This document shows, piece by piece, positions 36,182 through 45,329 of a DNA stretch of 64,000 bases. The position numbers and the translations under genes are program-made. Where the stretch lies: the NCBI GenBank assembly GCA_009774395.1, contig VSNQ01000008.1:1-64000 (forward strand), given 5' to 3'. Numbering within the stretch: position 1 is the stretch's first letter; each line of letters opens with the position of its first letter. Origin of the DNA: Lachnospiraceae bacterium. GTDB lineage: Bacteria > Bacillota > Clostridia > Lachnospirales > Lachnospiraceae. Under the pieces are notes generated by a model. It saw nothing but the letters and a program-made list of their open reading frames with translations, was not told the origin of the DNA and ran no database searches.

Positions 36182-37321
36182 TTACTTATAACGATGGTTT
36201 CGAACACGTTTAAATTCTAAACTTGTTCGATAATCCTCTCCAAGTATCCCTATGTCTTCATATTTTAATCCATTTTTCCATAAACAATATGTAAATGACA
36301 GCTGATCCCTATACGAATGGTTAAATACCTGATTCCACCAATCAAGCATAATTTTCCGGCATATAGGATTATTATTTTCCCTTATCAAAATAGTGCATTC
36401 AAACAGCCCAAAATGATATGGCATTCCTTCGTTAAGATAATCCGTTACCTGTGTATATATTCTGCCAAAGCTATCCGCATTTCGTACTGCACAAGCAACC
36501 GCTTCCGAATATATGCAATTCCGCTCCGGATGCTTAAATATTGCAATCCCACTCTTTCCTATTTTATTTATATATTGGTTCAAATCTCCTAAAATTTCTA
36601 TGGTTCCGTCAATATAAATTGAATATTTGTACTCTGAAAAAATATATGGAGCATTAATTTTACAAAATCTGTTTCTCCGTATATTATCTGCTACCTTTTC
36701 CGGAATAATTGTATTAATATCTATCCACTGCATTCCTTTCAGTTTTTCAGATTTTTCATCAGATATCAAATAATAATCACAATTATTTGAATAAAATTTA
36801 GGTTCATTTACATGGTCATAATCTCCTGTTATACATGTAAATACTGCACATTCTTTTTTATTTTCATTATGGACATTCCCCTTTTTTACCATATCAGCAG
36901 TCCAAATCAATTGCTCATTTTTCACACGTATTTGATTTGATATTATTTTTCCTTTTAAGAAATTATCTATAATAATACTTAATCCAGTCAATTCAGACAA
37001 TGTAATAATTATCCTTAACCCCATATATTCTATTTGTTTCAATACTTCATCTGTGCCAACCTTACTACCAATAAATACAAAACATGCTGTAATTTCCTTT
37101 TGTAATATACAATTGGGAGAAACACATATCACATCATCCCTAATTGTTCTCCCCCAAAGCGTTGAATCATTATCACAATAACACGCTATTGTGATTCCAA
37201 AGCTCTTTAAAATGTCATATGCCATTCCCCTGCCATATTGACCTGCCCCAAATATACAAGTATTCATTTTATTGCTTTTTATAAGTTCTATTTTATTTAA
37301 AATTTCTTCCCCATGTCCCAT
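36182..37321 (-). CDS. DUF616/TOD1-MUCI70-like glycosyltransferase with N-terminal Rossmann-like module
   Basis: Residues 18-110 are the module (MNTCIFGAGQYGRGMAYDI, CYCDNDSTLWG). Residues 155-379 resemble the DUF616 glycosyltransferase domain seen in plant TOD1/MUCI70 and many bacterial loci: AVFTCITGDYDHVNEP, DYYLISD, ADNIRRNRFCKINA, YSIYIDGTIEI with the D-x-D-like motif, and a late RDQLSFTYCLW. AGAGG lies 9 bases before the first ATG. It is in the same run of closely spaced genes. Confidence 0.8.
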   Translation of the reverse strand: MGHGEEILNKIELIKSNKMNTCIFGAGQYGRGMAYDILKSFGITIACYCDNDSTLWGRTIRDDVICVSPNCILQKEITACFVFIGSKVGTDEVLKQIEYMGLRIIITLSELTGLSIIIDNFLKGKIISNQIRVKNEQLIWTADMVKKGNVHNENKKECAVFTCITGDYDHVNEPKFYSNNCDYYLISDEKSEKLKGMQWIDINTIIPEKVADNIRRNRFCKINAPYIFSEYKYSIYIDGTIEILGDLNQYINKIGKSGIAIFKHPERNCIYSEAVACAVRNADSFGRIYTQVTDYLNEGMPYHFGLFECTILIRENNNPICRKIMLDWWNQVFNHSYRDQLSFTYCLWKNGLKYEDIGILGEDYRTSLEFKRVRNHRYK

Positions 37322-37355
37322 ATGTAACTGCCTCTTTCAATAAACACTTGCGCAA

Positions 37356-38465
37356 CTAAAACAAATATAATACATTTTCATGATAACCCAATTGAGTTTT
37401 TACCTCATCCGCCTCTTTCATTGCCACAATTATTTTACACGTTCTATTACAAATCTCCGAATATTTATATACTCTCTTATCATATAAAAATTGTTCTTTT
37501 TGTTGGTCGTCAGATACTGCAAACCCACTGATAATCACATGCTCTCTTATTCTTTCATAAATAAGTTTCCCATACATTCCCGCACCATAGATATATATAT
37601 CTTTATCACTCTTAGCGAATTTTATTATATCTTCCATAGTATTTAAAATTTCAGGAATCTTGATCTCTTTTACATACAACTCTCTACTAAATTCATGGTT
37701 TATATCATATACAATATTGTACTTACGCTTAATTGTATCCAAAATAAGCCGAATATCATAATCATAGTGCTCCGATATATACTTCAATATATCTATACAA
37801 TTATCTTTATGATACTTAATCGGGTCAAAACATCTCTTTTTCATTAATGGTAGCCCGCATCGTTTAGTGCAATAATTAGGTGACATATACATATCATAAT
37901 TATCAATGGCAGAATAATATGTAAATTTATAATTACGTGAAACTAAACAATGGAATAACCCCAATTCCACAACCCTTACGACATCTTTTCTGCACATGTT
38001 ATCAATATCTAAATGATCATAAAAGTCAAAAACATCCACCATTACCGACTTACGAAATACAATAAAAAAGGTTCCCATTATGCTTAGATAATCATTGTCT
38101 AAATATTCAAATCCCCAAAAATCCCCTTTTTTTTGATTCATAATCTCAAAGATCGTTTTAAAAGGAACAAATGGTCCAAAACAAGTATCATTAGAAAAAA
38201 CAACCTGATCATACCGTAAAATAAACTCCTTACCATATTGTTTTAACGCCGCTTTATATCCTCCGGCATCATATCCGCTATTTTCACGAAGAATAATTTT
38301 ATCCGAAATTAGTTGCAAATTATGCAGAGAATTTAAATCTATGCTTCCATTTATTACCATAACCAAATCATCTACAGCCTCATTTAAAGATTGGATGTAA
38401 TAAATCAAATAATTATCAATAACTCCTTGTGAATCATAAATTGATAATATTCCCAATGTCCGCAT
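37356..38465 (-). CDS. RgpF-like (rhamnan synthesis F) glycosyltransferase with C-terminal Rossmann-like module
   Basis: The N-terminal 270 residues match the RgpF family: GILSIYDSQGVIDNYLIYYI, LRENSGYDAGGYKAAL, VVFSNDTCFGPF and KGDFWGF. RgpF proteins are found in rhamnose-polymer and related surface-glycan loci. The C-terminal 85 residues are the module (KDIYIYGAGMYGKLIYERI, then YKYSEI). GTGGG precedes the ATG. Together with GT2, GT4, DUF616 and GNT-I-like enzymes this shows an unusually varied transferase set. Confidence 0.83.
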   Translation of the reverse strand: MRTLGILSIYDSQGVIDNYLIYYIQSLNEAVDDLVMVINGSIDLNSLHNLQLISDKIILRENSGYDAGGYKAALKQYGKEFILRYDQVVFSNDTCFGPFVPFKTIFEIMNQKKGDFWGFEYLDNDYLSIMGTFFIVFRKSVMVDVFDFYDHLDIDNMCRKDVVRVVELGLFHCLVSRNYKFTYYSAIDNYDMYMSPNYCTKRCGLPLMKKRCFDPIKYHKDNCIDILKYISEHYDYDIRLILDTIKRKYNIVYDINHEFSRELYVKEIKIPEILNTMEDIIKFAKSDKDIYIYGAGMYGKLIYERIREHVIISGFAVSDDQQKEQFLYDKRVYKYSEICNRTCKIIVAMKEADEVKTQLGYHENVLYLF

Positions 38466-38507
38466 TTACAATCCCACTTTCTTTCTCCGTATTATGTTAA
38501 ATCCCCA

Positions 38508-39536
38508 TTATGAGTTCTTATTCTGCCACCAAACAATTCGTCCCTCTATTTCCGCAGATTTATCATATTTTTTTATATCAAACAGGTTTGCAAGCTCTCT
38601 TACCAGCGGGTAACATGTTTCTTTATGATTGCAAATACAATTAGCGCAAATCGTTCCGTCTAAATTGTGATTCAAATGGCGTTTTCTGAGTTCTTGCGCA
38701 TATTGATTGTTCCACGCACTCTGTAACGATTCTTTCCTTAAATCTGCTACTGCTAAATAATTTTGAAAATCTGCACAGCACATCGTAAGATAACCCTCAT
38801 ATGTAATATATAATTTGTTAAATATCATTGGGCAAATTCCATTTACATTATTTCCGCCCGCATTCCTGTCAACAGCCAATAAGTCATTCAATTCATACAT
38901 GTATCCTGATTGATTTATGCAGTTCAAAAATATAATGTCATCTACATATTTTCCATATTCCTGCTTAAATGATTCTTTTGTTCCTATTGTCTGTTTCGTT
39001 AAAATAAAAGAAACATACAGTTTAAATCCATAGGAATTTCTTAATTCACTTAAATATTTTAAATTATCTATAACTTTGTCAAAATCATCTTTTCCATGTA
39101 TCAGCAAATAATCCTCTTTATTTGCCCCATTGATCGAAAACTTTATGCTGTCAATACCCGCATCTATAATACTTTGTGCTCTTTGTGCATCGAAAAGAGC
39201 GCCATTTGTAGTAATGAAAACATATTCAAACCCTATTTCCTTTGCATAGGAAATATATTTTTCAAGATTTTTGTCTGTTAATGGCTCTCCTGTTGCATAA
39301 AAGCCAACTTCTCTTGTTCCTAGCATATATGCTTCTGACAGGATCCGCATTGCAAACTTCTTTTCTATGAAACCTTTTTTTCTGTCAGATTTGGAATTAG
39401 CGCAAAAAGCACATGCATGATTGCATATATTTGAAACTTCAAGTAACATCGTTTTGGGAAAAGGCGGTTTTAATTCCTTGTTATCCAATGTTTGATCATA
39501 AATTTCCATGCGTGTCCTAATATCTTGCTTAATCAT
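38508..39536 (-). CDS. Radical SAM/SPASM-type protein
   Basis: The radical SAM motif CNHACAFC is near residue 33, preceded by PKTMLLEVSN. GEPL lies at about residue 82 and FSINGA in the barrel. C-terminal cysteines (GICPMIF, MCCADF, ICANCICNHKETC) form a SPASM/twitch-like auxiliary cluster region. Such enzymes modify peptides or sugars by radical chemistry. Here it sits between the glycosyltransferase run and the amidotransferase, so a sugar substrate (deoxygenation, epimerisation) is possible. AAGGG is upstream of the ATG. Confidence 0.82.
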   Translation of the reverse strand: MIKQDIRTRMEIYDQTLDNKELKPPFPKTMLLEVSNICNHACAFCANSKSDRKKGFIEKKFAMRILSEAYMLGTREVGFYATGEPLTDKNLEKYISYAKEIGFEYVFITTNGALFDAQRAQSIIDAGIDSIKFSINGANKEDYLLIHGKDDFDKVIDNLKYLSELRNSYGFKLYVSFILTKQTIGTKESFKQEYGKYVDDIIFLNCINQSGYMYELNDLLAVDRNAGGNNVNGICPMIFNKLYITYEGYLTMCCADFQNYLAVADLRKESLQSAWNNQYAQELRKRHLNHNLDGTICANCICNHKETCYPLVRELANLFDIKKYDKSAEIEGRIVWWQNKNS

Positions 39537-39579
39537 CTTTATTCCCTTCTGTTACATTTGGATAAAAATACTTGTTTTT

Positions 39580-40692
39580 CTATCTCCAAACAGGATTTTT
39601 TAATACCCACTCTCCAAATTTATTTTTTTCAAATAACTTTTGATTATAATGTTTATCAACAATGCTCCAAAACTCCGTTTCCGAATATCCCAAAAATTCC
39701 ACGAAATCCCTTACACACTTGCTGTCAAGCTTTCCATCATGCAGTCGAACTGCCTCTACAGCTTCTTCTCTTGTCATTAACCCATACCTTACAAACCTTG
39801 CAGCATAGTCCGTTGCGCTGGCGTGCCCGAATTTCGGATACTTCATCCACGAATGCACTAAATATGCCCGACTGTCTATCTGATCGAAATTTTCCACATG
39901 ATGGCTTCTGTCCCACTCATGCTGCAGGTCATGAAATCCCCTGCTTTTTGCAAACTGATAATTGGCATAGCTGTTCCATTCCGTAAAGTAGGATATATAA
40001 ATAGGATCCAGCTTCTTCATGTCTTCCGATTTAGGCGCCTCCAGCATTGCCAAAACCTTGGGAGTTATCCCATCTATACAGCATAGTTCTTCAAAATCAA
40101 TGTCGCTTGCCACACCATTATTTAACTGTCCTTTCGCCGAATATGTTTCCTCGTAATCGCTTCCGCCATACTCATAACTTATATTTTCTCCGTAAACAAG
40201 CAAAGGTGCATTAAACTTCAATGCCATGATAAGCGGATATGTATAAATCAATCTGTCTATATACCAAGTAGGCTTGCCGTATTTTTCAAAAGTGTACCGC
40301 ATAATTTTTTTCTGCGCATTTATATCAGGTTTTAAGCTGATAATACTGCATCCAAATTCTTCAGATATATTTTGAATATTATGCTTACCTGCTTCCGTCA
40401 TTTTAAAATTATCCTCTACACTGAACAGAATCGGATTCATTCCCATAACTTCTTTCATCAAATGTACTTGGTAGTGACTGTCTTTTCCGCCGCTTACTGC
40501 AATCGCACAGTCATACCCGTTCCCATTCATTCCACGATACTTATCACATATCTCTTCAAATTCTTTCTGTCTTTTATCCCAGTCTATCAACTTTCTCCGC
40601 TCATATGATTGGCACGCGGAGCATACGCCTTCTTCATTAAATGTAATTCCCGGTCTTGTGTCGGGCATGACACATATTTTACAATATCTCAT
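39580..40692 (-). CDS. N-acetyl sugar amidotransferase (WbpG/PseA family)
   Basis: The sequence opens with MRYCKICVMPDTRPGITF and has the zinc-type cysteines CKIC and CSAC, the PP-loop AIAVSGGKDSHYQ near residue 62, and VYGENISYEYGG, all diagnostic of the family. It turns an N-acetyl into an acetamidino group using ammonia from a HisH-like glutaminase and a HisF-like partner. Neither partner is in this window. ATG 40692 is preferred (AAAGGA 10 bases upstream) over one 27 bases earlier. It overlaps the broken acetyltransferase gene end by 14 bases. It fits acetamidino-legionaminic or pseudaminic acid synthesis. Confidence 0.87.
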   Translation of the reverse strand: MRYCKICVMPDTRPGITFNEEGVCSACQSYERRKLIDWDKRQKEFEEICDKYRGMNGNGYDCAIAVSGGKDSHYQVHLMKEVMGMNPILFSVEDNFKMTEAGKHNIQNISEEFGCSIISLKPDINAQKKIMRYTFEKYGKPTWYIDRLIYTYPLIMALKFNAPLLVYGENISYEYGGSDYEETYSAKGQLNNGVASDIDFEELCCIDGITPKVLAMLEAPKSEDMKKLDPIYISYFTEWNSYANYQFAKSRGFHDLQHEWDRSHHVENFDQIDSRAYLVHSWMKYPKFGHASATDYAARFVRYGLMTREEAVEAVRLHDGKLDSKCVRDFVEFLGYSETEFWSIVDKHYNQKLFEKNKFGEWVLKNPVWR

Positions 40693-41566
40693 TTTTTCTT
40701 TTTCCTTTCTTTGTTTCACTATTTTTTATCCAATTAATATTTATGGAATGATTAACATCATACGACATATTTTTAATAACCAACGCAGACGATTGCCCAA
40801 ATACAACAGAATTATCAGGTATATTTTTGTCTATCACATAAGTGTTTGCACTTAATATGACATTATTTCCTATATGGGAATCTCCCAAAACCTTAACATT
40901 GGAATGTAAAAGCACATTATCGCCCAATTCCGGATAGCACAGCTTACCTGTACTTAGCTTGATATTTCCGCCTATTGTAACGCCTCGATATATATACAGA
41001 TAATTACCGTATTTAGTTCTCCCCAAAACACTTCCTAATGGATGTTCAACCATGAAGTGTTCTGGTAATTCTATTTTGCAATACCAGTCTACACTGTGCA
41101 GAATTTTGTTTAAATAATATACTTGTTTTGCAGCTATACCCCCCCTGCATTTTACTCTTAACTTGACCCACATTTGTAAATTTTCACAATTATGGTTATA
41201 AAATTATATTTTGTTGGTTTTATTACTCCTATATTAGTGAAGCAGAATCATAAGCAGGATGTTAACTTTATTTTGTGCAAAATTACCTGTTTTTTGACTT
41301 GTGGGTCAAGTTAAGATTTTACTAAGGGAATTTGACAGATAATATAAATATACTGCCCAACAACTACTATGATAAATTGAAAACTTAGGTGATCCGTCAC
41401 TATTTTTGAAGCATTTCTCGTTTACTGCTGAAATTGACTTCATACATCGGATATACGCTTCATTCACACACTTTTCAACACATTCAAAATCAACAAAAGC
41501 AAAAAAACTGTTTAACTGTAATTTCAAATGTCTGATAATTTCCTTTTTTATCAATTCCTTATCCAT
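40679..41566 (-). pseudogene. Serine-acetyltransferase-like gene split by a MITE
   Basis: The 5-prime part (41306-41566, 86 codons) ends in IYHSSCWAVYLYYLSNSL, and the 3-prime part (40679-41173) continues with QVYYLNKILHSVDWYCKIEL, EHPLGSVLGR and the hexapeptide acyltransferase repeats (GVTIGGNIK). Together they read as one LbH serine acetyltransferase-like enzyme. They are separated by a 159-bp element with an 8-bp target duplication. A G7 tract at about 41139-41145 lies just after the insertion. Removing the element and one duplicate leaves the two parts out of frame with G7, in frame with G6 or G9. The 3-prime fragment could start at an ATG inside the element end. Confidence 0.75.
41149..41323. 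mobile_element. MITE-like insertion, 159 bp, with 8-bp target duplication
   Basis: Perfect 16-bp terminal inverted repeats CTTAACTTGACCCACA (41157-41172) and TGTGGGTCAAGTTAAG (41300-41315) are flanked by the direct duplication ATTTTACT (41149-41156 and 41316-41323). The interior is AT-rich with no ORF. It disrupts an acetyltransferase gene. The mobilising transposase is not in the window. An 8-bp duplication is shared by several IS families, so I do not assign one. Confidence 0.85.
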
Positions 41567-41604
41567 CTATGTGTTTGCACACCCCTTTCAGCTTAAAAAC
41601 ACAC

Positions 41605-42354
41605 TCATAAATTTTGCTTAATATCCAAATACTTTCCCTGTTCCCAATAATACTTTGTTAAAACTTCCATAGTTTCAAAATCACTTTCACTATCTATATC
41701 CAAAACAGCACTATCCTCCATTTTCCAAATTAAAGCATGTCTGTTTTCATTACTCATATGCAGTAAATACTCTTTTGTATACACATAAATGGAAGCATTC
41801 ATGTCAAAACACTCAGGCACCTGCTGCCTTGCCGTATAGTCGGACGGGATAACTCTGTCATAAAATCCGTCCCCACCTCTGCATACCATATTAAAGTACG
41901 GACTCCTTCTCGATTCCACAACACTGTAAGCATAATTACATTTTTCATTTTGTACTACGGTGTTTATTGTCCCTTCAACGTCTTCCAAACTCCTTAATGG
42001 CGAAGTGATATCCAAATCAATGATTAGCTCATACTCATAATTTTTTATTTTTTCCGCCGCCAAAAATGTATCCCGTATTACATCCCCTTTTGAAGCAGCA
42101 TCTCCTGCCAGTTCCTCTTTTCTTTCCACAAAAATATATTCCGTCCCTTTCCTGTCAATCTGTTCCAAAAGCTGCATGCTGTCCGTATTTACTGCCAAAT
42201 CAATCACGTTTTGGCTATTACTGTATTTGTTTACATATTTTTCATAAATTGCCAATGTGTAATATACGATCGGCTGTCCACAAAACATCCTGACATTCTT
42301 CCCTGCAGCGCCCTTGGATCCGGTTCTTGCGCATATTGTAAATAAGATGTTCAT
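41605..42354 (-). CDS. neuA: CMP-nonulosonate cytidylyltransferase (NeuA/LegF type)
   Basis: A nucleotidyltransferase of the CMP-sialic acid synthetase family: ICARTGSKGAAGKNVRMFCG is the CTP-binding start, then YYTLAI, LAVNTDSMQLL, LIIDLDITSPLR and YSVVESRRSP. It activates a nine-carbon sugar acid as CMP-sugar for transfer. NeuB and NeuC lie about 4 kb upstream on the same strand. Whether the acid is legionaminic, pseudaminic or sialic cannot be decided from this gene alone; LegB nearby favours legionaminic. AAGGA precedes the ATG. Confidence 0.87.
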   Translation of the reverse strand: MNILFTICARTGSKGAAGKNVRMFCGQPIVYYTLAIYEKYVNKYSNSQNVIDLAVNTDSMQLLEQIDRKGTEYIFVERKEELAGDAASKGDVIRDTFLAAEKIKNYEYELIIDLDITSPLRSLEDVEGTINTVVQNEKCNYAYSVVESRRSPYFNMVCRGGDGFYDRVIPSDYTARQQVPECFDMNASIYVYTKEYLLHMSNENRHALIWKMEDSAVLDIDSESDFETMEVLTKYYWEQGKYLDIKQNL

Positions 42355-42363
42355 TGTTCCTTC

Positions 42364-43302
42364 TTACTCCTCTGTCAAAGCGATTTTTAACGTGTCATAC
42401 GCATCTGCAATTGTATTCATGGTTCCCTGCATTTTCTCTATGCAATCCAAAAAATACTCCAACTCATTTATGTAACAGTCTTCTTTTGGAAATTCCATCC
42501 TGTTTATCAGTTCATTATTTTCATACTCGCATATTGTGTCAGAAATGAAATCCGCATCTATTCTTCTACTGTTTGTAAACATCTGAAGAATACGCTCCGT
42601 TTTATGCCCAATATAATCCAGATGCATCTCTAAAAGCATGTCCGGATATCGCGCCATATAGATGGACAGGTCATCACTGTCTATCTCCAAATTTGACATG
42701 TGCCCTTTTATATGATTAACCCTGTCAGGCTCCCCGAACAGATATATCACATAATCCCATTCGTGAATCAAATCTTTTGTTACCCCACCGCCTAAATCCT
42801 TTTTGGCGGAATATACGGTTCTGTAATCTACACCCTTTCTCCATGATGGAAGATATGACGTGGAAATGACCCTTGCGGATATAATCTTTTCATGAACTGT
42901 AATGTTCTGCTTTATATACTGCATAATCTTCTTGTGGCGTAACGGACATGCAACATAATATATCCCCCGTTCTTTTAAATGCAGTCCTTTTATGCTGTAT
43001 GCAGTCGAGTCAAAAACAGGCTTTTCTATAAACATATGTTTTGTTTTGCCCGCTGTATTTTTTATTGTGTCATAATGCAGCGACGTTGGGTTTGTCACAA
43101 ATATAATGTCATAGTCGTCCGGCAGTTCATTTACATGATAGTATTGTCTTGAAATAATATGATTCCATTTTTCCTGTAATGCCGTGCGGCTACATCTCAA
43201 GGCATCTATCCGATATTTGACTCTGCGTTTTTCCAATATTTTTGTTAAGTTTTCCAGATGTCTTTTTCCTATGGAACCAAGACCTGCCATGCAAATTTTC
43301 AA
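42364..43302 (-). CDS. Gfo/Idh/MocA-family oxidoreductase
   Basis: The NAD(P)-binding opening is MKICMAGLGSIGKRHLENL, with IIFVTNPTSLHYDTI and MFIEKPVFDS carrying the conserved E-K-P, and a C-terminal dehydrogenase domain with GGGVTKDLIHEWDY. The gene starts at TTG and overlaps the next upstream oxidoreductase gene by 4 bases. Such pairs occur in Campylobacter-type legionaminic (Ptm) loci. A dehydrogenation step on a sugar or precursor is likely; the substrate is unknown. Confidence 0.85.
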   Translation of the reverse strand: MKICMAGLGSIGKRHLENLTKILEKRRVKYRIDALRCSRTALQEKWNHIISRQYYHVNELPDDYDIIFVTNPTSLHYDTIKNTAGKTKHMFIEKPVFDSTAYSIKGLHLKERGIYYVACPLRHKKIMQYIKQNITVHEKIISARVISTSYLPSWRKGVDYRTVYSAKKDLGGGVTKDLIHEWDYVIYLFGEPDRVNHIKGHMSNLEIDSDDLSIYMARYPDMLLEMHLDYIGHKTERILQMFTNSRRIDADFISDTICEYENNELINRMEFPKEDCYINELEYFLDCIEKMQGTMNTIADAYDTLKIALTEE

Positions 43303-44276
43303 ATTACTGCCCCATTCTCAATCTCATCAATTATTTTTAAAATTTCTTTGTCTTTTTCAAAGCTGTACAAAGGCTTTTTCCCGTTTATTGCTTCAAAAAA
43401 ATCCTCGATTTCTTTCATATAGGCATATTCATTAATTGACTCACTGTACCCTTTTTCATGGATATACTCTCCCGCGGGTATCTGTTTCAGTTCTCCTGAT
43501 ACAATGTCTTTTTCGTACAGCGTTTCTGGTGTTCCGCCCCACCTGATGTATAAATCCTCATTAAAAATTTCCAGTTTCCTGACTGCCTGTCTGCTTACAA
43601 CGTCCACTGCCAAACTGCCAATCGTTCCGTTTGAATGTTCTATTTGAATCAGACAGGTATCGGGAAAATCCAATTTCAGGTTGGTAAGCTTCGCTTTTAC
43701 CGCATGTACGTTTTTTATCCTTCCAAACACATTCCCTATCCAAGGCAGTTCTATTGCCAAAAGCTCCCTGCATCCATTCGTTTTTTTGTTGCTTACAAAA
43801 AATTTTTCTAAATTATCCCACGGATGCCAGTCCGGAAGGTACTGCCCTACATGATATTGATATGCACAAGGCTTACCGTTCCGTTTGATACGGTTATCAA
43901 TGATTCTCATTTCTTCTTTATAGAGAGGCGTTGATGAAAGGAATAATACTTTTCCCTTCTGTTTCGCTGACCGGATATTTTCATCATATAAGTCATCAAT
44001 CAGATTGATTTCCGAGAAAACATGAAGGTTATTCTCCAAGCATTCCCGAATAATTGATGCATGAAACTGCGGGGATGTACATACAAAGGCGCAATCAGGC
44101 TTTTGGGGAACATCTGACAATGCAGGATAACAGTTTATCGCATATTCGTCCGCTGCGCTTTTTACCCGTTCCACATCATTGTCAATCCCTATAATTGTCA
44201 GATTGTTAAAAAACGTCTTTAATAGTTTTATTCTTCTTTTCCCCATTGAGCCTAAACCTATGACGCAAATTTTCAT
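43299..44276 (-). CDS. Gfo/Idh/MocA-family oxidoreductase
   Basis: A paralogue of the gene that follows it, opening MKICVIGLGSMGKRRIKLL with CAFVCTSPQFHASII and VFSEINLIDDLYDE. The usual E-K-P motif is replaced by S-E-I-N, so the catalytic Lys is not where expected and activity could differ. GGAGG precedes the ATG. It is translationally coupled to the second oxidoreductase. The two may work as a heteromer in nonulosonic acid synthesis; this is inference. Confidence 0.8.
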   Translation of the reverse strand: MKICVIGLGSMGKRRIKLLKTFFNNLTIIGIDNDVERVKSAADEYAINCYPALSDVPQKPDCAFVCTSPQFHASIIRECLENNLHVFSEINLIDDLYDENIRSAKQKGKVLFLSSTPLYKEEMRIIDNRIKRNGKPCAYQYHVGQYLPDWHPWDNLEKFFVSNKKTNGCRELLAIELPWIGNVFGRIKNVHAVKAKLTNLKLDFPDTCLIQIEHSNGTIGSLAVDVVSRQAVRKLEIFNEDLYIRWGGTPETLYEKDIVSGELKQIPAGEYIHEKGYSESINEYAYMKEIEDFFEAINGKKPLYSFEKDKEILKIIDEIENGAVI

Positions 44277-44333
44277 ACAAATCCTCCATGTTGCCGATAG
44301 CCCGCTAATTTGGGCATCAGCACAAATTTGCTA

Positions 44334-44358
44334 GTTGAAAAATCATAGATTTTTCAAC
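44334..44358. promoter_or_regulatory. Perfect 11-bp palindromic hairpin
   Basis: GTTGAAAAATC (44334-44344) and GATTTTTCAAC (44348-44358) are separated by 3 bases. It lies 58-82 bases upstream of the oxidoreductase gene start and is not followed by a T-run on either strand. It could be a degenerate terminator for the gene remnants upstream or an operator. Confidence 0.35.
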
Positions 44359-44379
44359 CTATCCTCTCTTTTCAAACAA

Positions 44380-44520
44380 TTAAAAATCCCAATATAACGG
44401 TGCTTTTTCAACTGCATACCTTACATTGGGATTATCTTTTCCATATTCAATTATGGTTCTTGTACCTTTTTTAACACTCCATGCTATCCATATATTTCCT
44501 CAAATCATTCGCATTATCAG
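44380..44520 (-). pseudogene. Fragment of a small unrecognised gene
   Basis: Two frames joined by a frameshift give a short reading: LITDNANDLRKYMDSMEC, then KKGTRTIIEYGKDNPNV ending in APLYWDF-stop at 44380. I do not recognise it. It immediately follows the broken retropepsin-like gene and was probably its downstream partner. No complete version exists here. Confidence 0.3.
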
Positions 44521-45247
44521 TTATAAGCAGTTTTTCGTATCACACCAATGCATATAATAGAACTTATCCAGTATGTCCTGTCCCATCAGACAGGTATAAA
44601 ACCGCTTGTCAAAAGTAACCCAGACCGACACATTGTTCAAAGTAATCGAAGTTCCAATCTTTAATTGCTTCATCTTCACTTCATAAAATTTAATGCTGTA
44701 ACTGTCTTTGCTGCATTCTTTGTCTTCTTCTTTTAAAACGCCATTCAGATATCTGACAGCTGCTTTATTTGCAGCAAACTCCTCTTGGATCAAATTTGAG
44801 CCAAGTTCTTTCGCCCTGCAGCATGATGCCGGCTCCGGTATCAATGATAAACTGCATTGCCGCATTTCTCTTTTCCAAAATATACAGCTCGCGATTAACC
44901 GTAAATATCCTGTCATCTGACACTGTATACAGCATTTCGTTCTCCCCCTGCACATAGCTTCCAATAATAACGCATAAAATATCCTTTTCTAAGTACTCGT
45001 GCAGTTTTTCGTATAAATCATCATTCGAATCCACGAAATCACTCACTGCCACCGGCTGTCCCTCACTGTCATCTAGAGAAGCAATCCGCATCAATATCCT
45101 GCTGTAAGGGAACTCATCTCTTACTATGTTAAATGATTTGATATCTTCTGTTTGATCTAAAACACGCAGCATATGATCACCATACCTTTTCAAAGCTTTT
45201 TTCTTAATATCTGTAATAATGATAACATATGCAACTAATAATCTCAA
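44521..45247 (-). pseudogene. Frameshifted retropepsin-like aspartic protease
   Basis: The first frame (from 45247; ATG 45172 is another candidate start) reaches NAAMQFIIDTGAGIML, with the aspartic protease D-T-G-A signature. The matching continuation RAKELGSNLIQEEFAANKA and the late CLMGQDILDKF typical of clan AA retropepsins are in another frame (to 44521). The shift occurs near 44825-44835. A single-base change would restore one continuous protein. It could be a recent pseudogene or a sequencing-level slip; there is no obvious slippery heptamer for programmed frameshifting. Confidence 0.6.
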
Positions 45248-45329
45248 TTAATTCTTATTCCTAATGTAAAATATACAGTTGTCAAGGTTCGTTCTTTTTA
45301 CAATTCTGTAACATGTTACAAGTATATCC

